A stretch of 64,000 nucleotides of DNA from assembly GCF_021018805.1 (NCBI RefSeq), contig NW_026961074.1, forward strand, positions 1-64,000, in the 5' to 3' direction. Positions within the stretch are counted from its first letter, which is position 1. Every line of letters starts with the position of its first letter. Made by a program: the position numbers and the translations under genes. Positions 13,171 through 25,400 of the stretch are shown here, one piece after another. The DNA is from Prinia subflava. Its lineage: Eukaryota; Chordata; Aves; Passeriformes; Cisticolidae. The notes under the pieces are model-generated. The model ran no database searches, was not told where the DNA came from, and was given only the letters and a program-made list of their open reading frames with translations.

Positions 13171-16100
13171 GGGAAACTAAACTCACCTGGCCATGTTCCT
13201 GGTGTCAGATTGTGGGAGACATTTAGCACTCCAAAAGCAGCCCGAGTTCCAAAATGTGGCATCTTGCATCTGGGAGAAACCTTGAATGCCACGGCATTTT
13301 TGCAGGCCGAAGCCGAGGTGGCCGGATGAGGGTGGTGGACACGAACGGTGGCCCTTTTCCATGGGAGACTAAACTCACCTGGCCATGTTCCTGGTGTCAG
13401 ATTGTGGGAGACATTTGGCACTCCAAAAGCAGCCGAGTTCCAAAATGTGGCATCTTGCATCTGGGAGAAATCTTGAATATCAGGGCATTTTTGCAGGCTG
13501 AATCCGAGGTGGCCGGATGAGGGTGGTGGACACGAACGGTGGCCCTTTTCCATGGGAAACTAAACTCACCTGGCCATGTTCCTGGTGTCAGATTGTGGGA
13601 GACATTTAGCACTCCAAAATCAGCCCGAGTTCCAAAATGTGGCATCTTGCATCTGGGAGAAATCTTGAATATCACAGCATTTTTGCAGGCAGAAGCCGAG
13701 GTGGCCGGATGAGGGTGGTGGACACGAACGGTGGCCCTTTTCCATGGGAAACTAAACTCACCTGACCATGTTCCTGGTGTCAGATTGTGGGAGACATTTG
13801 GCACTCCAAAAGCAGCCTGAGTTCCAAAATGTGGCATCTTGCATCTGGGAGAAATCTTGAATATCACGGCATTTTTGCAGGCTGAAGCCGAGGTGGCCGG
13901 ATGAGGGTTGTGGACACGAACGGTGGCCCTTTTCCATGGGAAACTAAACTCACCAGGCCATGTTCCTGGTGTCAGATTGTGGGAGACATTTGGCACTCCA
14001 AAAGCAGCCGAGTTCCAAAATGTGGCATCTTGCATCTGGGAGAAATCTTGAATATCACGGCATTTTTGCAGGCTGAAGCCGAGGTGGCCGGATGAGGGTG
14101 GTGGACACGAACGGTGGCCCTTTTCCATGGGAGACTAAATTCACCTGGCCATGTTCCTGGTGTCAGATTGTGGGAGACATTTGGCACTCCAAAATCAGCC
14201 CGAGTTCCAAAATGTGGCATCTTGCATCTGGGAAAAATCTTGAATATCACGGCATTTTTGCAGGCTGAAGCCGAGGTGGCCGGATGAGGGTGGTGGACAC
14301 GAACGGTGGCCCTTTTCCATGGGAAACTAAACTCACCTGGCCATGTTCCTGGTGTCAGATTGTGGGAGACATTTGGCACTCCAAAAGCAGCCCGAGTTCC
14401 AAAATGTGGCATCTTGCATCTGGGAGAAATCTTGAATACCACGGCATTTTTGCAGGCTGAAGCCGAGGTGGCCGGATGAGGGTGGTGGACACGAACGGTG
14501 GCCCTTTTCCATGGGAAACTAAACTCACCTGGCCATGTTCCTGTTGTCAGATTGTGGGAGACATTTGGCACTCCAAAAGCAGCCGAGTTCCAAAATGTGG
14601 CATCTTGCATCTGGGAGAAATCTTGAATATCACGGCATTTTTGCAGGCCGAAGCCGAAGTGGCCGGATGAGGGTGGTGGACACGAACGGTGGCCCTTTTC
14701 CATGGGAGACTAAACTCACCTGGCCATGTTCCTGGTGTCAGATTGTGGGAGACATTTGGCACTCCAAAATCAGCCCGAGTTCCAAAATGTGGCATCTTGC
14801 ATCTGGGAGAAATCTTGAATATCACGGCATTTTTGCAGGCTGAAGCCGAGGTGGCCGGATGAGGGTGGTGGACACGAACGGTGGCCCTTTTCCATGGGAA
14901 ACTAAACTCACCTGGCCATGTTCCTGGTGTCAGATTGTGGGAGACATTTGGCACTCCAAAAGCAGCCCGAGTTCCAAAATGTGGCATCTTGCATCTGGGA
15001 GAAATCTTGAATATCACGGCATTTTTGCAGGCTGAATACGAAGTGGCCTGATGACCGTGGTGGACACGAACGGTGGCCCTTTTCCATGGGAAACTAAACT
15101 CACCAGGCCATGTTCCTGGTGTCAGATTGTGGGAGACATTTGGCACTCCAAAAGCAGCCCGAGTTCCAAAATGTGGCATCTTGCATCTGGGAGAAATCTT
15201 GAATATCACAGCATTTTTGCAGGCTGAAGCCGAGGTGGCCGGATGAGGGTGGTGGACACGAACGGTGGCCCTTTTCCATGGGAAACTAAACTCACCTGGC
15301 CATGTTCCTGGTGTCAGATTGTGGGAGACATTTAGCACTCCAAAAGCAGCCCGAGTTCCAAAATGTGGCATCTTGCATCTGGGAGAAATCTTGAATAACA
15401 CGGCATTTTTGCAGGCCGAAGCCGAGGTGGCCGGATGAGGGTGGTGGACACGAACGGTGGCCCTTTTCCATGGGAAACTAAACTCACCTGGCCATGTTCC
15501 TGGTGTCAGATTGTGGGAGACATTTGGCACTCCAAAAGCAGCCGAGTTCCAAAATGTGGCATCTTGCATCTGGGAGAAATCTTGAATATCACGGCATTTT
15601 TGCAGGCTGAAGCCGAGGTGGCCGGATGAGGGTGGTGGACACGAACGGTGGCCCTTTTCCATGGGAAACTAAACTCACGTAACCATGTTCCTGGTGTCAG
15701 ATTGTGTGAGACATTTAGCACTCCAAAATCAGCCCGAGTTCCAAAATGTGGCATCTTGCATCTGGGAGAAATCTTGAATATCACAGCATTTTTGCAGGCT
15801 GAAGCGAGGTGGCCGGATGAGGGTGGTGGACACGAACGGTGGCCCTTTTCAATGGGAAAACTAAACTCACCTGACCATGTTCCTGGTGTCAGATTGTGGG
15901 AGACATTTGGCACTCCAAAAGCAGCCTGAGTTCCAAAATGTGGCATCTTGCATCTGGGAGAAATCTTGAATATCACGGCATTTTTGCAGGCTGAAGCCGA
16001 GGTGGCCGGATGAGGGTTTTGGACACGAACGGTGGCCCTTTTCCATGGGAAACTAAACTCACACCTGGCCATGTTCCTGGTGTCAGATTGTGGGAGACAT

Positions 16101-17965
16101 TTGGCACTCCAAAAGCAGCCGAGTTCCAAAATGTGGCATCTTGCATCTGGGAGAAATCTTGAATATCACGGCTTTTTGCAGGCTGAAGCCGAGGTGGCCG
16201 GATGAGGGTGGTGGACACGAACGGTGGCCCTTTTCCATGGGAGACTAAAACTCACCTGGCCATGTTCCTGGTGTCAGATTGTGGGAGACATTTGGCACTC
16301 CAAAATCAGCCGAGTTCCAAAATGTGGCATCTTGCATCTGGGAAAAATCTTGAATATCACGGCATTTTTGCAGGCTGAAGCCGAGGTTGCCTGATGAGGG
16401 TGGTGGACACGAACGGTGGCCCTTTTCCATGGGAAACTAAACTCACCTGGCCATGTTCCTGGTGTCAGATTGTGGGAGACATTTGGCACTCCAAAAGCAG
16501 CCCGAGTTCCAAAATGTGGCATCTTGCATCTGGGAGAAATCTTGAATACCACAACATTTTTGCAGGCTGAAGCCGAGGTGGCCGGATGAGGGTGGTGGAC
16601 ACGAACGGTGGCCCTTTTCCATGGGAAACTAAACTCACCTGGCCATGTTCCTGGTGTCAGATTGTGGGAGACATTTGGCACTCCAAAAGCAGCCCCGAGT
16701 TCCAAAATGTGGCATCTTGCATCTGGGAGAAATCTTGAATATCACAGCACTTTTGCAGGCTGAAGTCGAGGTGGCCGGATGAGGGTGGTGGACACGAACG
16801 GTGGCCCTTTTCCATGGGAAACTAAACTCACCTGGCCATGTTCCTGGTGTCAGATTGTGGGAGACATTTGGCACTCCAAAAGCAGCCCGAGTTCCAAAAT
16901 GTGGCATCTTGCATCTGGGAGAAATCTTGAATGCCACGGCATTTTTGCAGGCCGAAGCCGAGGTGGCCGGATGAGGGTGGTGGACACGAACGGTGGCCCT
17001 TTTCCATGGGAAACTAAACTCACCTGGCCATGTTCCTGGTGTCAGATTGTGGGAGACATTTGGCACTCCAAAAGCAGCCTGAGTTCCAAAATGTGGCATC
17101 TTGCATCTGGGAGAAATCTTGAATATCACAGCATTTTTGCAGGCTGAAGCCGAGGTGGCCGGATGAGGGTGGTGGACACGAACGGTGGCCCTTTTCCATG
17201 GGAGACTAAACTCACCTGGCCATGTTCCTGGTGTCAGATTGTGGGAGACATTTGGCACTCCAAAAGCAGCCCGAGTTCCAAAATGTGGCATCTTGCATCT
17301 GGGAGAAATCTTGAATATCACGGCATTTCTGCAGGCTGAATACGAAGTGGCCTGATGACCGTGGTGGACACGAACGGTGGCCCTTTTCCATGGGAAACTA
17401 AACTCACCTGGCCATGTTCCTGGTGTCAGATTGTGGGAGACATTTGGCACTCCAAAAGCAGCCCGAGTTCCAAAATGTGGCATCTTGCATCTGGGAGAAA
17501 TCTTGAATATCACGGCATTTTTGCAGGCTGAAGCCGAGGTGGCCGGATGAGGGTGGTGGACACGAACGGTGGCCCTTTTCCATGGGAAACTAAACTCACC
17601 TGGCCATGTTACTGATGTCAGATTGTGGGAGACATTTGGCACTCCAAAAGCAGCGTGAGTTCCAAAATGTGGCATCTTGCATCTGGGAGAAATCTTGAAT
17701 ATCACGGCTTTTTGCAGGCTGAAGCCGAGGTGGCCGGATGAGGGTGGTGGACACGAACGGTGGCCCTTTTCCATGGGAAACTAAACTCACGTGGCCATGT
17801 TCCTGGTGTCAGATTGTGCGAGACATTTAGCACTCCAAAATCAGCCCGAGTTCCAAAATGTGGCATCTTGCATCTGGGAGAAATCTTGAATATCACAGCA
17901 TTTTTTGCAGGCTGAAGCCGAGGTGGCCGGATGAGGGTGGTGGACACGAACGGTGGCCCTTTTCC
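13171..17965 (+). repeat. 24-monomer HOR, copy B, with one extra monomer
   Basis: This copy matches copy A at offset 4601-4604 until about 16.97 kb, then at offset 4796 (for example ttactgatgtc at ~17610 and tgcgagac at ~17817). The step of 192 shows one additional monomer between about 17.06 and 17.26 kb, carrying cagcctgag, cacagcattt and gggagac. From about 15.8 kb this copy also has single-base indels that copy A lacks, such as gaagcgagg (~15803), ctcacacctgg (~16060) and agccccgag (~16692). Confidence 0.88.
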
Positions 17966-17982
17966 ATGGGAAACTAAACTCA

Positions 17983-19425
17983 CCTGACCATGTTCCTGGT
18001 GTCAGATTGTGGGAGACATTTGGCACTCCAAAAGCAGCCTGAGTTCCAAAATGTGGCATCTTGCATCTGGGAGAAATCTTGAATATCACGGCATTTTTTG
18101 CAGGCTGAAGCCGAGGTGGCCGGATGAGGGTGGTGGACACGAACGGTGGCCCTTTTCCATGGGAAACTAAACTCACCTGGCCATGTTCCTGGTGTCAGAT
18201 TGTGGGAGACATTTGGCACTCCAAAAGCAGCCGAGTTCCAAAATGTGGCATCTTGCATCTGGGAGAAATCTTGAATATCACGGCTTTTTGCAGGCTGAAG
18301 CCGAGGTGGCCGGATGAGTGTGGTGGACACGAACGGTGGCCCTTTTCCATGGGAGACTAAACTCACCTGGCCATGTTTCCTGGTGTCAGATTGTGGGAGA
18401 CATTTGGCACTCCAAAATCAGCCCGAGTTCCAAAATGTGGCATCTTGCATCTGGGAAAAATCTTGAATATCACGGCATTTTTGCAGGCTGAAGCCGAGGT
18501 TGCCTGATGAGGGTGGTGGACACGAACGGTGGCCCTTTTCCATGGGAAACTAAACTCACCTGGCCATGTTCCTGGTGTCAGATTGTGGGAGACATTTGGC
18601 ACTCCAAAAGCAGCCCGAGTTGCAAAATGTGGCATCTTGCATCTGGGAGAAATCTTGAATACCACAACATTTTTTGCAGGCTGAAGCCGAGGTGGCCGGA
18701 TGAGGGTGGTGGACACGAACGGTGGCCCTTTTCCATGGGAAACTAAACTCACCTGGCCATGTTCCTGGTGTCAGATTGTGGGAGACATTTGGCACTCCAA
18801 AAGCAGCCCGAGTTCCAAAATGTGGCATCTTGCATCTGGGAGAAATCTTGAATATCACAGCACTTTTGCAGGCTGAAGTCGAGGTGGCCGGATGAGGGTG
18901 GTGGGACACGAACGGTGGCCCTTTTCCATGGGAAAACTAAACTCACCTGGCCATGTTCCTGGTGTCAGATTGTGGGAGACATTTGGCACTCCAAAAGCAG
19001 CCCGAGTTCCAAAATGTGGCATCTTGCATCTGGGAGAAATCTTGAATGCCACGGCATTTTTGCAGGCCGAAGCCGAGGTGGCCGGATGAGGGTGGTGGAC
19101 ACGAACGGTGGCCCTTTTCCATGGGAAACTAAACTCACCTGGCCATGTTCCTGGTGTCAGATTGTGGGAGACATTTGGCACTCCAAAAGCAGCCTGAGTT
19201 CCAAAATGTGGCATCTTGCATCTGGGAGAAATCTTGAATATCACAGCATTTTTGCAGGCTGAAGCCGAGGTGGCCGGATGAGGGTGGTGGACACGAACGG
19301 TGGCCCTTTTCCATGGGAGACTAAACTCACCTGGCCATGTTCCTGGTGTCAGATTGTGGGAGACATTTGGCACTCCAAAAGCAGCCCGAGTTCCAAAATG
19401 TGGCATCTTGCATCTGGGAGAAATC
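17983..19425 (+). repeat. 11-monomer-offset re-duplication of 15,870-17,310
   Basis: The order ctgacc, cagcctgag, cagccgag, cggctttttgcagg, gggagac, aatcagcc, gggaaaaatc, gaggttgcc, accacaac, cagcacttttgc with gaagtcgagg, gaatgcc, cagcctgag with cacagc, gggagac is shared with 15,870-17,310. The gggaaaaatc marks lie 2113 bp apart (16340 and 18453), i.e. 11 monomers plus one base. The copies differ in the gggttttgg marker, which is absent here, and in several single-base indels. Confidence 0.8.
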
Positions 19426-19469
19426 TTGAATATCACGGCATTTTTGCAGGCTGAAGCCGAGGTGGCCGG

Positions 19470-20020
19470 ATGAGGGTTTTGGACACGAACGGTGGCCCCT
19501 TTTCCATGGGAAACTAAACTCACCTGGCCATGTTCCTGGTGTCAGATTGTGGGAGACATTTGGCACTCCAAAAGCAGCCGAGTTCCAAAATGTGGCATCT
19601 TGCATCTGGGAGAAATCTTGAATATCACGGCTTTTTGCAGGCTGAAGCCGAGGTGGCCGGATGAGGGTGGTGGACACGAACGGTGGCCCTTTTCCATGGG
19701 AGACTAAACTCACCTGGCCATGTTCCTGGTGTCAGATTGTGGGAGACATTTGGCACTCCAAAATCAGCCCGAGTTCCAAAATGTGGCATCTTGCATCTGG
19801 GAAAAATCTTGAATATCACGGCATTTTTGCAGGCTGAAGCCGAGGTTGCCTGATGAGGGTGGTGGACACGAACGGTGGCCCTTTTCCATGGGAAACTAAA
19901 ACTCACCTGGCCATGTTCCTGGTGTCAGATTGTGGGAGACATTTGGCACTCCAAAAGCAGCCCGAGTTCCAAAATGTGGCATCTTGCATCTGGGAGAAAT
20001 CTTGAATACCACAACATTTT
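19470..20020 (+). repeat. Third short copy of the gggttttgg-accacaac segment
   Basis: The order gggttttgg, cagccgag, cggctttttgcagg, gggagac, aatcagcc, gggaaaaatc, gaggttgcctgatgaggg, accacaac matches about 11,410-11,960 and 16,010-16,560. The offset from the 16-kb copy is about 3460 bp, i.e. 18 monomers plus a few indels. A shorter derivative (cagccgag, gggaaaaatc, gaggttgcctgatgacc) follows directly at 20.15-20.45 kb, 577 bp (three monomers) further on. Confidence 0.75.
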
Positions 20021-20693
20021 TGCAGGCTGAAGCCGAGGTGGCCGGATGAGGGTGGTGGACACGAACGGTGGCCCTTTTCCATGGGAAACTAAACTCACCT
20101 GGCCATGTTCCTGGTGTCAGATTGTGGGAGACATTTGGCACTCCAAAAGCAGCCGAGTTCCAAAATGTGGCATCTTGCATCTGGGAGAAATCTTGAATAT
20201 CACGGCATTTTTGCAGGCTGAAGCCGAGGTGGCCGGATGAGGGTGGTGGACACGAACGGTGGCCCTTTTCCATGGGAGGACTAAACTCACCTGGCCATGT
20301 TCCTGGTGTCAGATTGTGGGAGACATTTGGCACTCCAAAATCAGCCCGAGTTCCAAAATGTGGCATCTTGCATCTGGGAAAAATCTTGAATATCACGGCA
20401 TTTTTTGCAGGCTGAAGCCGAGGTTGCCTGATGACCGTGGTGGACACGAACGGTGGCCCTTTTCCATGGGAAACTAAACTCACCTGGCCATGTTCCTGGT
20501 GTCAGATTGTGGGAGACATTTGGCACTCCAAAAGCAGCCCGAGTTCCAAAATGTGGCATCTTGCATCTGGGAGAAATCTTGAATATCACGGCATTTTTGC
20601 AGGCTGAAGCCGAGGTGGCCGGATGAGGGTGGTGGACACGAACGGTGGCCCTTTTCCATGGGAAACTAAACTCACCTGGCCATGTTCCTGGTG

Positions 20694-20880
20694 TCAGATT
20701 GTGGGAGACATTTGGCACTCCAAAAGCAGCCCGAGTTGCATCTTGCATCTGGGAGAAATCTTGAATATCACAGCACTTTTGCAGGCTGAAGTCGAGGTGG
20801 CCGGATGAGGGTGGTGGACACGAACGGTGGCCCTTTTCCATGGGAAACTAAACTCACCTGGCCATGTTCCTGGTGTCAGA
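20694..20880 (+). repeat. Monomer with a 10-bp internal deletion
   Basis: At 20737/20738 the unit reads cccgagttgcatcttgc, where all other monomers have a further ten bases (ccaaaatgtg) between gtt and gcatc. It is the only deletion of this size I saw in the window. The rest of the unit (cagcacttttgc, gaagtcgagg) is typical of the local HOR. Confidence 0.85.
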
Positions 20881-23800
20881 TTGTGGGAGACATTTGGCAC
20901 TCCAAAAGCAGCCCGAGTTCCAAAATGTGGCATCTTGCATCTGGGAGAAATCTTGAATATCACAGCATTTTTGCAGGCTGAAGCCGAGGTGGCCGGATGA
21001 GGGTGGTGGACACGAACGGTGGCCCTTTTCCATGGGAAACTAAACTCACCTGGCCATGTTCCTGGTGTCAGATTGTGGGAGACATTTAGCAGTACAAAAG
21101 CAGCCCGAGTTCCAAAATGTGCCATCTTGCATCTGGGAGAAATCTTGAATATCACGGCATTTTTGCAGGCTGAAGCCGAGGTGGCCGGATGAGGGTGGTG
21201 GACACGAACGGTGGCCCTTTTCCATGGGAAACTAAACTCACCTGGCCATGTTCCTGGTGTCAGATTGTGGGAGACATTTGGCACTCCAAAAGCAGCCCGA
21301 GTTCCAAAATGTGGCATCTTGCATCTGGGAGAAATCTTGAATGCCACGGCATTTTTGCAGGCCGAAGCCGAGGTGGCCGGATGAGGGTGGTGGACACGAA
21401 CGGTGGCCCTTTTCCATGGGAAACTAAACTCACCTGGCCATGTTCCTGGTGTCAAATTGTGGGAGACATTTGGCACTCCAAAACAGCCCGAGTTCCAAAA
21501 TGTGGCATCTTGCATCTGGGAGAAATCTTGAATATCACGGCATTTTTGCAGGCTGAATACGAAGTGGCCTGATGACCGTGGTGGACACGAACGGTGGCCC
21601 TTTTCCATGGGAAACTAAACTCACCTGGCCATGTTCCTGGTGTCAGATTGTGGGAGACATTTGGCACTCCAAAAGCAGCCCGAGTTCCAAAATGTGGCAT
21701 CTTGCATCTGGGAGAAATCTTGAATATCACAGCATTTTTACAGGCTGAAGCCGAGGTGGCCGGATGAGGGTGGTGGACAGGAACGGTGGCCCTTTTCCAT
21801 GGGAAACTAAACTCACCTGGCCATGTTCCTGGTGTCAGATTGTGGGAGACATTTAGCACTCAAAAGCAGCCTGAGTTCCAAAATGTGGCATCTTGCATCT
21901 GGGAGAAATCTTGAATATCAGAGCACTTTTGCAGGCTGAAGTCGAGGTGGCCGGATGAGGGTGGTGGACACGAACGGTGGCCCTTTTCCATGGGAAACTA
22001 AACTCACCTGGCCATGTTCCTGGTGTCAGATTGTGGGAGACATTTGGCACTCCAAAAGCAGCCCGAGTTCCAAAATGTGGCATCTTGCATCTGGGAGAAA
22101 TCTTGAATGCCACGGCATTTCTGCAGGCTGAAGCCGAGGTGGCCGGATGAGGGTGGTGGACATGAACGGTGGCCCTTTTCCATGGGAAACTAAACTCACC
22201 TGGCCATGTTCCTGGTGTCAGATTGTGGGAGACATTTGGCACTCCAAAAGCAGCCCGAGTTCCAAAATGTGGCATCTTGCATCTGGGAGAAATCTTGAAT
22301 ATCACGGCATTTTTGCAGGCTGAAGCCGAGGTGGCCGGATGAGGGTGGTGGACACGAACGGTGGCCCTTTTCCATGGGAGACTAAACTCACCTGGCCATG
22401 TTCCTGGTGTCAGATTGTGGGAGACATTTGGCACTCCAAAATCAGCCCGAGTTCCAAAATGTGGCATCTTGCATCTGGGAAAAATCTTGAATATCACGGC
22501 ATTTTTGCAGGCTGAAGCCGAGGTGGCCGGATGAGGGTGGTGGACACGAACGGTGGCCCTTTTCCATGGGAAACTAAACTCACCTGGCCATGTTCCTGGT
22601 GTCAGATTGTGGGAGACATTTGGCACTCCAAAATCAGCCCGAGTTCCAAAATGTGGCATCTTGCATCTGGGAGAAATCTTGAATATCACAGCATTTTTGC
22701 AGGCTGAAGCCGAGGTGGCCGGATGAGGGTGGTGGACACGAACGGTGGCCCTTTTCCATGGGAAACTAAACTCACCAGGCCATGTTCCTGGTGTCAGATT
22801 GTGGGAGACATTTGGCACTCCAAAAGCAGCCCGAGTTCCAAAATGTGGCATCTTGCATCTGGGAGAAATCTTGAATATCACAGCATTTTTGCAGGCTGAA
22901 TACGAAGTGGCCTGCTGACCGTGGTGGACACGAACGGTGGCCCTTTTCCATGGGAAACTAAAACTCACCAGGCCATGTTCCTGGTGTCAGATTGTGGGAG
23001 ATATTTGGCACTCCAAAAGCAGCCCGAGTTCCAAAATGTGGCATCTTGCATCTGGGAGAAATCTTGAATATCACAGCATTTTTGCAGGCTGAAGCCGAGG
23101 TGGCCGGATGAGGGTGGTGGACACGAACGGTGGCCCTTTTCCATGGGAAACTAAACTCACCTGGCCATGTTCCTGGTGTCAGATTTTGGGACACATTTGG
23201 CACTCCAAAAGCAGCCCGAGTTCCAAAATGTGGCATCTTGCATCTGGGAGAAATCTTGAATATCACGGCATTTTTGCAGGCTGAAGCCGAGGTGGCCGGA
23301 TGAGGGTGGTGGACACGAACGGTGGCCCTTTTCCATGGGAAACTAAACTCACCTGGCCATGTTCCTGGTGTCAGATTGTGGGAGACATTTGGCACTCCAA
23401 AATCAGCCCGAGTTCCAAAATGTGGCATCTTGCATCTGGGAGAAATCTTGAATAACACGGCATTTTTGCAGGTCGAAGCCGAGGTGGCCGGATGAGGGTG
23501 GTGGACACGAACGGTGGCCCTTTTCCATGGGAAACTAAACTCACCTGGCCATGTTCCTGGTGTCAGATTGTGGGAGACATTTGGCACTCCAAAAGCAGCC
23601 GAGTTCCAAAATGTGGCATCTTGCATCTGGGAGAAATCTTGAATATCACGGCATTTTTGCAGGCTGAAGCCGAGGTGGCCGGATGAGGGTGGTGGACACG
23701 AACGGTGGCCCTTTTCCATGGGAAACTAAACTCACGTGGCCATGTTCCTGGTGTCAGATTGTGCGAGACATTTAGCACTCCAAAATCAGCCCGAGTTCCA

Positions 23801-25400
23801 AAATGTGGCATCTTGCATCTGGGAGAAATCTTGAATATCACAGCATTTTTGCAGGCTGAAGCCGAGGTGGCCGGATGAGGGTGGTGGACACGAACGGTGG
23901 CCCTTTTCCATGGGAAACTAAACTCACCTGACCATGTTCCTGGTGTCAGATTGTGGGAGACATTTGGCACTCCAAAAGCAGCCTGAGTTCCAAAATGTGG
24001 CATCTTGCATCTGGGAGAAATCTTGAATATCACGGCATTTTTGCAGGCTGAAGCCGAGGTGGCCGTATGAGGGTTTTGGACACGAACGGTGGCCCTTTTC
24101 CATGGGAAACTAAACTCACCTGGCCATGTTCCTGGTGTCAGATTGTGGGAGACATTTGGCACTCCAAAAGCAGCCGAGTTCCAAAATGTGGCATCTTGCA
24201 TCTGGGAGAAATCTTGAATATCACGGCATTTTTGCAGGCTGAAGCCGAGGTGGCCGGATGAGGGTGGTGGACACGAACGGTGGCCCTTTTCCATGGGAGA
24301 CTAAACTCACCTGGCCATGTTCCTGGTGTCAGATTGTGGGAGACATTTGGCACTCCAAAATCAGCCCGAGTTCCAAAATGTGGCATCTTGCATCTGGGAA
24401 AAATCTTGAATATCACGGCATTTTTGCAGGCTGAAGCCGAGGTTGCCTGATGACCGTGGTGGACACGAACGGTGGCCCTTTTCCATGGGAAACTAAACTC
24501 ACCTGGCCATGTTCCTGGTGTCAGATTGTGGGAGACATTTGGCACTCCAAAAGCAGCCCGAGTTCCAAAATGTGGCATCTTGCATCTGGGAGAAATCTTG
24601 AATACCACGGCATTTTTGCAGGCTGAAGCCGAGGTGGCCGGATGAGGGTGGTGGACACGAACGGTGGCCCTTTTCCATGGGAAACTAAACTCACCTGGCC
24701 ATGTTCCTGGTGTCAGATTGTGGGAGACATTTGGCACTCCAAAAGCAGCCCGAGTTCCAAAATGTGGCATCTTGCATCTGGGAGAAATCTTGAATATCAC
24801 AGCACTTTTGCAGGCTGAAGTCGAGGTGGCCGTATGAGGGTGGTGGACACGAACGGTGGCCCTTTTCCATGGGAAACTAAACTCACCTGGCCATGTTCCT
24901 GGTGTCAGATTGTGGGAGACATTTGGCACTCCAAAAGCAGCCCGAGTTCCAAAATGTGGCATCTTGCATTTGGGAGAAATCTTGAATGCCACGGCATTTT
25001 TGCAGGCCGAAGCCGAGGTGGCCGGATGAGGGTGGTGGACACGAACGGTGGCCCTTTTCCATGGGAAACTAAACTCACCTGGCCATGTTCCTGGTGTCAG
25101 ATTGTGGGAGACATTTGGCACTCCAAAAGCAGCCTGAGTTCCAAAATGTGGCATCTTGCATCTGGGAGAAATCTTGAATATCACGGCATTTTTGCAGGCT
25201 GAAGCCGAGGTGGCCGGATGAGGGTGGTGGACACGAACGGTGGCCCTTTTCCATGGGAGACTAAACTCACCTGGCCATGTTCCTGGTGTCAGATTGTGGG
25301 AGACATTTGGCACTCCAAAAGCAGCCCGAGTTCCAAAATGTGGCATCTTGCATCTGGGAGAAATCTTGAATATCACGGCATTTTTGCAGGCTGAATACGA
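20880..25400 (+). repeat. Reshuffled left-family monomers
   Basis: These monomers belong to the same types as the 24-monomer HOR but in changed order and spacing. The gggaaaaatc marks are at 20376, 22477 and 24396: 11 monomers less 11 bases, then 10 monomers less one base. A tgcgagacattt unit near 23.76 kb, a gggttttgg unit near 24.07 kb and a cagcactttt/gaagtcgagg unit near 24.8 kb repeat markers of copies A and B. I could not fit the interval to a single offset. Confidence 0.65.
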
